A stretch of 64,000 nt of DNA from Vicugna pacos (lineage: Eukaryota; Chordata; Mammalia; Artiodactyla; Camelidae). The notes beneath the pieces were generated by a model that saw nothing but the letters and a program-made list of their open reading frames with translations, was not told the origin of the DNA and did no database searches. Location of the stretch: the NCBI RefSeq assembly GCF_048564905.1, contig NC_133021.1, forward strand, positions 18,391,597 through 18,455,596. Direction: 5' to 3'. A program made the position numbers and the translations under genes. This document shows positions 58,311 to 64,000 of the stretch, one piece after another; the stretch's first letter is position 1, and each line of letters begins with the position of its first letter.

Positions 58311-60667
58311 TCTTTGTCACTTGCGATTCCATGTCTGGTGATGAGGGTGAAAGGGGGGTAGGTCTCAGGTTGACAGCCCAGATGTCACAGCTAACACCCC
58401 ATACCCCAGGATTGTGGGCCCACTTGGCCCGTGAACATGGTGGCGGTTTGTGCTTGCTTTGGTCCAAGGGTCTCATGGGGCTCAGGTGAGATACCACGTG
58501 TGAAAGTTCTCCAACTCCAAAGGGGAATCTCCCTGGTAATAGGAATACTCACGGTGGACCGCAGTCCCAGGAAGGCAGGGTGTGCCCGCTGCTCCTGTTG
58601 TTGGAGTGAGTGACCACAAGCCCTCCTACCCCCGTTAGTGTGCTGGGGCTTATTCAACAGGAAGGGGATACAAGCAACCATGCATCATGATTCTTGAAGG
58701 AAAGTGTGCTCTTTTATCCTCTTTTGCTCTCTCAGTGACCCGGAGCATGTGGATGGAGGGCATTGCTATAATCCAATCCGCCATGTTTGACAGATACAAA
58801 AACAAACGCCCTGAGATTTGTTCAAGGCCACAGGCCACGCTTTGGGGAACCCTGGGCCTGAGGCTGACTGCCTATCTTCTGGTTCACAGCTCTTTCTCTT
58901 TCGTCCCCTCTCCTCCCTCGCACCCATTAATCAACAGAGGCTTTGCCAACAGAACATCAAATATGCAGACTTCCCCCAGCAGGTGAGGAGACATTTCTCT
59001 TTTTTTCACTCACATCTTACATGCTGGGAAGCCACAGCCAGAGGGGCAGTATCGTGAAACAGTCAGTTTCCCTTCTGAAACAAATACATATGTTTGTGCA
59101 TGTGTGATGGGAAATTTACTTTAATTTCAGAACTGAAGCATCTCCTGGATTATACTAATGATAGGCCTTAGAATCTGAGTTATTCTGCCTTTATTATCAC
59201 AGACCTCTTTCTTCCCTAGAGATATTTATAAATCAAAGAGTGAAAAAAATGGAAACACTTAGTGATCAAGAATGAATATAGTTTAGGGAGAAAAATAGGG
59301 AAGAACGTGTATTCTCAGGGGGTTGATGTCACTACCTGCCCATATCAGCAGGGTGGTGACACAGTGACTGCCCACCATCACCGGATGATGGCTACAGCCT
59401 GGGCAAGTCAGCAGCCGTCCCTGAACCTCTCCCAGACTTCAGGAGCAGAAGTGTCCCTGGGCTTCTCTGCAGCCCATTTTGGGGGGTCTGGGGGGAGGGA
59501 CATCAAATGAACCATCCACACACAGATGATCACTCCTGTAGCTCCTTACTTTCAGAGTATTTGGTACAGAAAAAAAGGAATGAGTTTTATGCAGAAGCTG
59601 CTCTTTGTATCTCCAGAGTCTTGCCTGATACATGCAATTGGATGTGTCTCATTCTCCTTTTAATCTGCAAGTAAAATTCTTCACTGTCTCCCGAGCAGGA
59701 TGGAGACTGAAAAGCAAAAATGTGTCTTACCAACTATGAAAACCTGAGCTCCTGGGGCTTCTACTCAGCCTGTCATGACTCAATCCCATTTTCCTGAACG
59801 GCTTGTTTAACTTTTGGAGGGTATCAGATGTCCTGTGGTGTAAATAATATTTGAACAAGAGGGAGATTATTAAGTTGCCAACTAAAAAGGCATTTTACAG
59901 ATACCCCATTACCCTGTCTAAATACCCCTACTATTAGTGCGCTTGGAAACCTCTTCGTATTAAGTAATCATTTTAAAACAACACACATTGTTCAGTGGGA
60001 GGCACCCGATTCCAGCTCGACATTTAGCACTTAAAGGAGTTTAGAGACTCCAGACGGCCTTATCAACTCTCAGACAGGGGCACTAAACGTCAGGTGGGCT
60101 GCTTCTGCCTGGAAACCACAGGCTAGAGCTTGGATGAACACAGGCTCCAGTTAAGTGCTTAAAGTATTAAGAGACTCTAAAAACAAAGTGCACACCATTA
60201 GCCACATTGGTGCTGGCTTTTGATGATCTACAATGTGTATTGGCGGCTTGGTCTTTGTCAAAAGTTTTTTTAAAAGCGAAGAGGGTGGGGTGGAAATGAC
60301 ACGCTTATAAACTTTCTACAGGATATAATAGAATAAGAAGGGCCCATTAATGAGTCTGGGCCAGTGAGCATTTCTAAACATCTGATTTTCCCCTTTAAAC
60401 ACAATTAGGTCTAAGAGGCCACCAGAAGGGGGACAAATACAGCTCTAATGAGAAGAAACTGCTGGTATGTATTCACTAGACAATCAGAAAATGTGAATAA
60501 AAAAAGCACTGGATGAGAAAGTGGATTTTTTCACATTTAAAACTACAGAAGCCAAACTTTGATCTCTTGTAAGAATAGTGGATGGAAATTTAATTATTTT
60601 TGTCTTCACTTGATCTAGAACATTATTTAGATGGAAGAAAAAATAATCTTCCATGGGGTAAGACACA
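58311..60667. other. Unique sequence, no gene recognised
   Basis: About 2.35 kb without a recognised repeat, RNA gene or exon. The second half is AT-rich. Confidence 0.4.
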
Positions 60668-60778
60668 AGGTTTTTCAAAGTACTTTTGCTCCTACTGTCT
60701 TGATTTGAGCCTCAAAAGAGCTCCATGAACTGGGTACAACTAGGTACATTTACAGATTGGAAAATAAAGATACCAGGT
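60668..60778 (-). mobile_element. MIR SINE fragment
   Basis: 'caaagtacttttgctcctac', 'ttgatttgagcctcaaaaga' and 'cagattggaaaataaagata' resemble the antisense MIR 3' half. Confidence 0.5.
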
Positions 60779-61024
60779 CTGCAACTCTCTCTGAATGCTC
60801 AACTTCAAGCTTGCCTTTTGGGGTGGGGCCAGCGAGAAGTAGCTCTAGAACGAAAACACAGGCGACCTGGCTCCTAGTGGAACTTCAAAAATTCAAACCC
60901 AAACCAAAACAAACATCTGAGACATTCTAGGGAGATGCTCTTTTCCTTGGCGATGGACTAGTATGGCTCACCCAACTCACTCTAACACCCAGGAAAGAGG
61001 ATCATTCTTTAGGCTTTTGTCCCA

Positions 61025-61190
61025 ATGTCAAGTCAGAGTTCTAGAGTCAGAGAACCTTCACTTAATCCCACTTCAGCAGATGGCACTGACCTTTGGTTTT
61101 TCCCTTGAGAAAACTCGTTGCATGATCATGAAGGTTAATTATGAAATGGGTAGAAGATGCTTGACATACACTATGGGCTCAATAAAGAAT
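61025..61190 (+). mobile_element. MIR SINE
   Basis: 'agagttctagagtcagagaa', 'acctttggtttttcccttga', 'gaaggttaattatgaaatgg' and 'tatgggctcaataaagaatt' follow MIR in order. Diverged. Confidence 0.6.
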
Positions 61191-61290
61191 TGGTTCCTCT
61201 GTTCCATGTTGGTCGCCCTTGGCTCATGTGGATTCCAAAAGAGAGACCCTAAAAGGCAATGAAGTTTCCTTGTGGTCAGAGACACTCTCA

Positions 61291-61876
61291 TTTTTTTATT
61301 GAAATATAGTTGTTTTACAATATTGTTTTAGTTTCATATGTACAGCAAAGTGATTCAGTTATACATATATGTATATATCTATATTCCTTTTCTCAGATTA
61401 TTTTCCATTATAAGGTATTACAAGATATTGAATATAGTTCCCTGTGTTCTACAGTAAATCCTTGTTGTTTTTCTGTTTTATATATGGCAGTGTGCATCTG
61501 TTAATCCCATATTCCCAATTTATCCCTTCCCCCACTTCCCATTTGGTAACCATAAGATTGTTTTCTATGTCTGTGAGTCTCTTTCTGTTTTGAAATAAAT
61601 TCATTTGTGTCATTTTTTTAGATTTAACACATCAGTGATATCATATGATATTTGTCTTTGATTTATTTCACTTAGCATGATAATGGTCCATCCATATTAC
61701 TGCAAATGGCAATATTTCGCTCTTTTTATGGCTGAGTAGTATTCCATTGTATAAATATACCACAACTTCTTTATCCAGTCATCCACTGATGGACATTTAG
61801 GCTGTTCCCATGTCTTGGCTATTGTAAATATTGCCACTATGAACATTGGGGTGCATGTATCTTTTCAAATTAGAGC
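61291..61876 (-). mobile_element. 5'-truncated L1 3' end, antisense, cetartiodactyl type
   Basis: It starts with a T-run (tail), then the reverse complement of the 3' UTR ('gcaaagtgattcagttatac', 'gaatatagttccctgtgttc') and the end of ORF2 ('attccattgtataaatatac', 'tggacatttaggctgttccc'). It is the same L1 lineage as 7261-8032 and 2294-2545, about 590 bases long and inactive. Confidence 0.92.
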
Positions 61877-62261
61877 AACAGAAACTCTATCTCTTATTTG
61901 GATGGTGTAGTTATGCAAGCAGTCATGCCACCCTGCCCCCACTTTCTGACTGATACCGCACACACGCAGGCCCTATGTGGCATGAGATAAGGCGACATAA
62001 CCCACTATCCCCATGATCTTTCCATACAGCTGTACTTCCATCTGTGAAAGAGAACATGAGACTTTCACTCCCAAGTCTAGCCCTCTATTCCAAATAATCA
62101 AATTTAAATAGATGCGTTATACTTGAGTTTACCCCGTATCACTGAATCAATCTAGTCTTCAATTTAGATATTAGTTTATCTGGTATCTTTTCATTTTCTG
62201 TTTTCAAGACATGCTCTGATAAAGGTACTCTTTTTATGCTCTATCCCAAAGAGTCAGCCCC
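61877..62261. other. Unique sequence, nothing identified
   Basis: No repeat or exon could be supported. Confidence 0.4.
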
Positions 62262-62570
62262 ATTTTGACCACTGACTCAACAAATACTCCTCGAGCACCG
62301 ACAATGCAGGCAGCAGGTGCTCTGCTAGGTGTTAGAAAGAAAACTGTGAACAAGATCGCTTGCAGTTCCTGTTTTCATAGGGCCTGCTTGCATTCTACAG
62401 TGAGAAACAAAGAGATAAATAAAATAAATCCAGGTTCTGATCTGCTCTTAAAAATATATATATATACACAGAAAGTTAAGAGAGTACGAGTTAAGATTCC
62501 ATGACCAGTAAATGCATCTCCGAGGGGGGACATTCAAGCTGAAATCTAAAGGAGATTCAGCAACACTCTG
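62262..62570 (+). mobile_element. Old LINE-like sequence (L1ME type?)
   Basis: 'actcaacaaatactcctcga', 'ctctgctaggtgttagaaag', 'aaaactgtgaacaagatcgc', 'cttgcattctacagtgagaa' and 'gacattcaagctgaaatcta' follow the same mammal-wide motif series as at 46190 and 51541. It contains a short (TA)n at 62454-62466. Confidence 0.5.
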
Positions 62571-62667
62571 CTTTCAAACCAAGCCTGAGCCGGGTACATA
62601 GCGCAAACAGCTGGCTTCTGCTACAGTACCCTTAATCCAGCAAGGATCTGGCTATCATTTCAACTTT

Positions 62668-62694
62668 ACACACACATACACACACACACACACA
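62668..62694. repeat. (CA)n microsatellite
   Basis: CA units with one TA interruption. Confidence 0.93.
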
Positions 62695-64000
62695 GAACCT
62701 TTAAATACATGCTCTTCCTCTGTGAAGTCATGAACTGATGTTTCTCTGAGATGATATTTTATAATGCAAGACAAATGTCAGTTAGGGCCCAGGACTGCTG
62801 AAGCTCCAAGCCTTCCAAAAAGCCATTTCTGGAAAACGTTAATCATTCCGTTGGCTTTCATGATGGATGTTAACGTGGCAAAGGTTCATTCTTTACCTCA
62901 TGCTCAATCATTCTCAGCAGCGTCTTCACCGGCCTTACATTTTCTGTAACTCCAGGCAGGTTTTAGAGATGCTGGAGAGTCCCCTAAATCATGGAGATGC
63001 GCCTTCCCTGCTTAGAAATGATTTGTTAAGGATTTCCCCTAAATGGATGGGCCGTGGGAGCAGCAATCTCCCAGCTCCCCATGGCTCTGAGAAAGACAGC
63101 TGTTTTCCTAAATCGGACTCCATCTGACTTAGCCTGGTTGTGGTGGGGAGGTGGGGTGGGGCTGGGAGTCCTGAGATTACAGATAACACCACAGAGTCAA
63201 ATCCTATAAGCGGGGTTTCCACCAGAAGCTGTGTTGTGAGATTAGGCAGATTTTTGTCTATCAAGGCAGTGAGTGAAGGAAAGAGCCAACAAGAAATATA
63301 TTACTAGGGCATCTTCTTGTCTTCTTACATTGCTATTAGTCCACTGATTCCATGGAAATTGTTACCTTTGGGGCGATGAGGCACACACCCTGACATGATG
63401 AAGGACACGCCTACATATGAAATAGTATCTCTTTGAACGCGTGCTTGAAAAAGGCCAGCTAAATTGGTGGAAGGCCCGTGTGTACCAGGAAAGCGCTACT
63501 TTGGGGCATTTTTTAATTATTTGACTTCTCCACGGGGAAAAGAGAAGCTTGACTTCTGTGCTCGGATGTTGTATGAAAGGAAAAGATACTGCTCATTTTG
63601 TTGCCATATTAGATTATCTGAGGATTGTTTATTTTCCATTGCTTCTCCAGCAAGGCAAAAGGGATCTGGAATCCTGGTTTGCACTGAGCATGTCTGTTTT
63701 CGATGTCTTTGCATAAGACTGCATGGGAAGTGGCCTGCGTGTTCTGCCCTAAATGGACTTACGACACCCTGAACAAGGCTCAAGATCTTTCCCAGGACTG
63801 TTTTTGATAGTCACTGCTTGTGACATCATCAGTGACCTGGGCATCTGATTTGATCCCAGGCTCTCAGGCCCCAAAATATCAATCCCAGTTCTTGCAACAC
63901 AGACAGAGTCAAGTTTTAATGGGCTTGTCCTGGTGCCATATCTAAGCCTGGAATCAAGTTTGACGTTCAAAGCAAAGCTGAAGTCACCATAACCCTATAG
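62695..64000. other. Unique sequence to the window end, no gene recognised
   Basis: About 1.3 kb. A 102-codon frame (63464-63772, plus) and an 88-codon frame on the other strand overlap without any recognisable family. No repeat was identified. Confidence 0.4.

Overview
This 64 kb window is nuclear DNA from a mammal, almost certainly a camelid (camel, llama or alpaca group). The main evidence is five copies of the camelid tRNA-derived SINE (Vic-1/CAM type), each with RNA polymerase III A-box and B-box-like motifs and a CCTCCATTAAA junction. L1 3' ends of the cetartiodactyl type and the usual ancient mammalian repeats (MIR, L2, MER5, MLT1-type solo LTRs, old L1M/L1ME) agree with this. All identifications were made by eye from remembered consensus sequences. 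Family names are therefore firmer than subfamily names, and repeat edges may be off by about 10-30 bases.

I found no protein-coding gene, no recognisable exon and no functional RNA gene. The longest open frame (209 codons, minus strand, 48344-48973) is about what chance gives in 64 kb read in six frames, and it overlaps old repeat-like sequence. None of the translated frames resembles a family I know. The window reads as an intergenic stretch or a long intron.

Layout. 1-4 kb: an L1M tail, a small CpG-rich patch (1861-2040), a minus-strand L1 end and a 121-base all-pyrimidine tract. 4-10 kb: two camelid SINEs, a MIR, a young L1 3' end inserted into a MER5A, and a second MER5A. 10-21 kb: MIRs, L1 tails, a repeat-poor AT-rich block holding a near-perfect 147-base tandem duplication, and an MLT1-type LTR carrying a long GT microsatellite. 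21-34 kb: two opposed MIRs, simple repeats, a MIR split by an MLT1-type LTR, and an old L1 5'/ORF1 region. 34-43 kb: L2 3' ends, old L1ME-like sequence and two more MLT1-type LTRs. 44-57 kb: three camelid SINEs (two with clear target-site duplications), old L1ME-like sequence, an L1 3' end and two further MLT1-type LTRs. 57-64 kb: MIRs, a minus-strand L1 3' end and unique sequence.

No new biological system is visible. The most useful observations are structural: the recent tandem duplication, two nested insertions that give a relative order of events, SINE insertions with intact target-site duplications, and a few unique or CpG-rich blocks that would be the first places to look for regulatory elements or non-coding transcripts.
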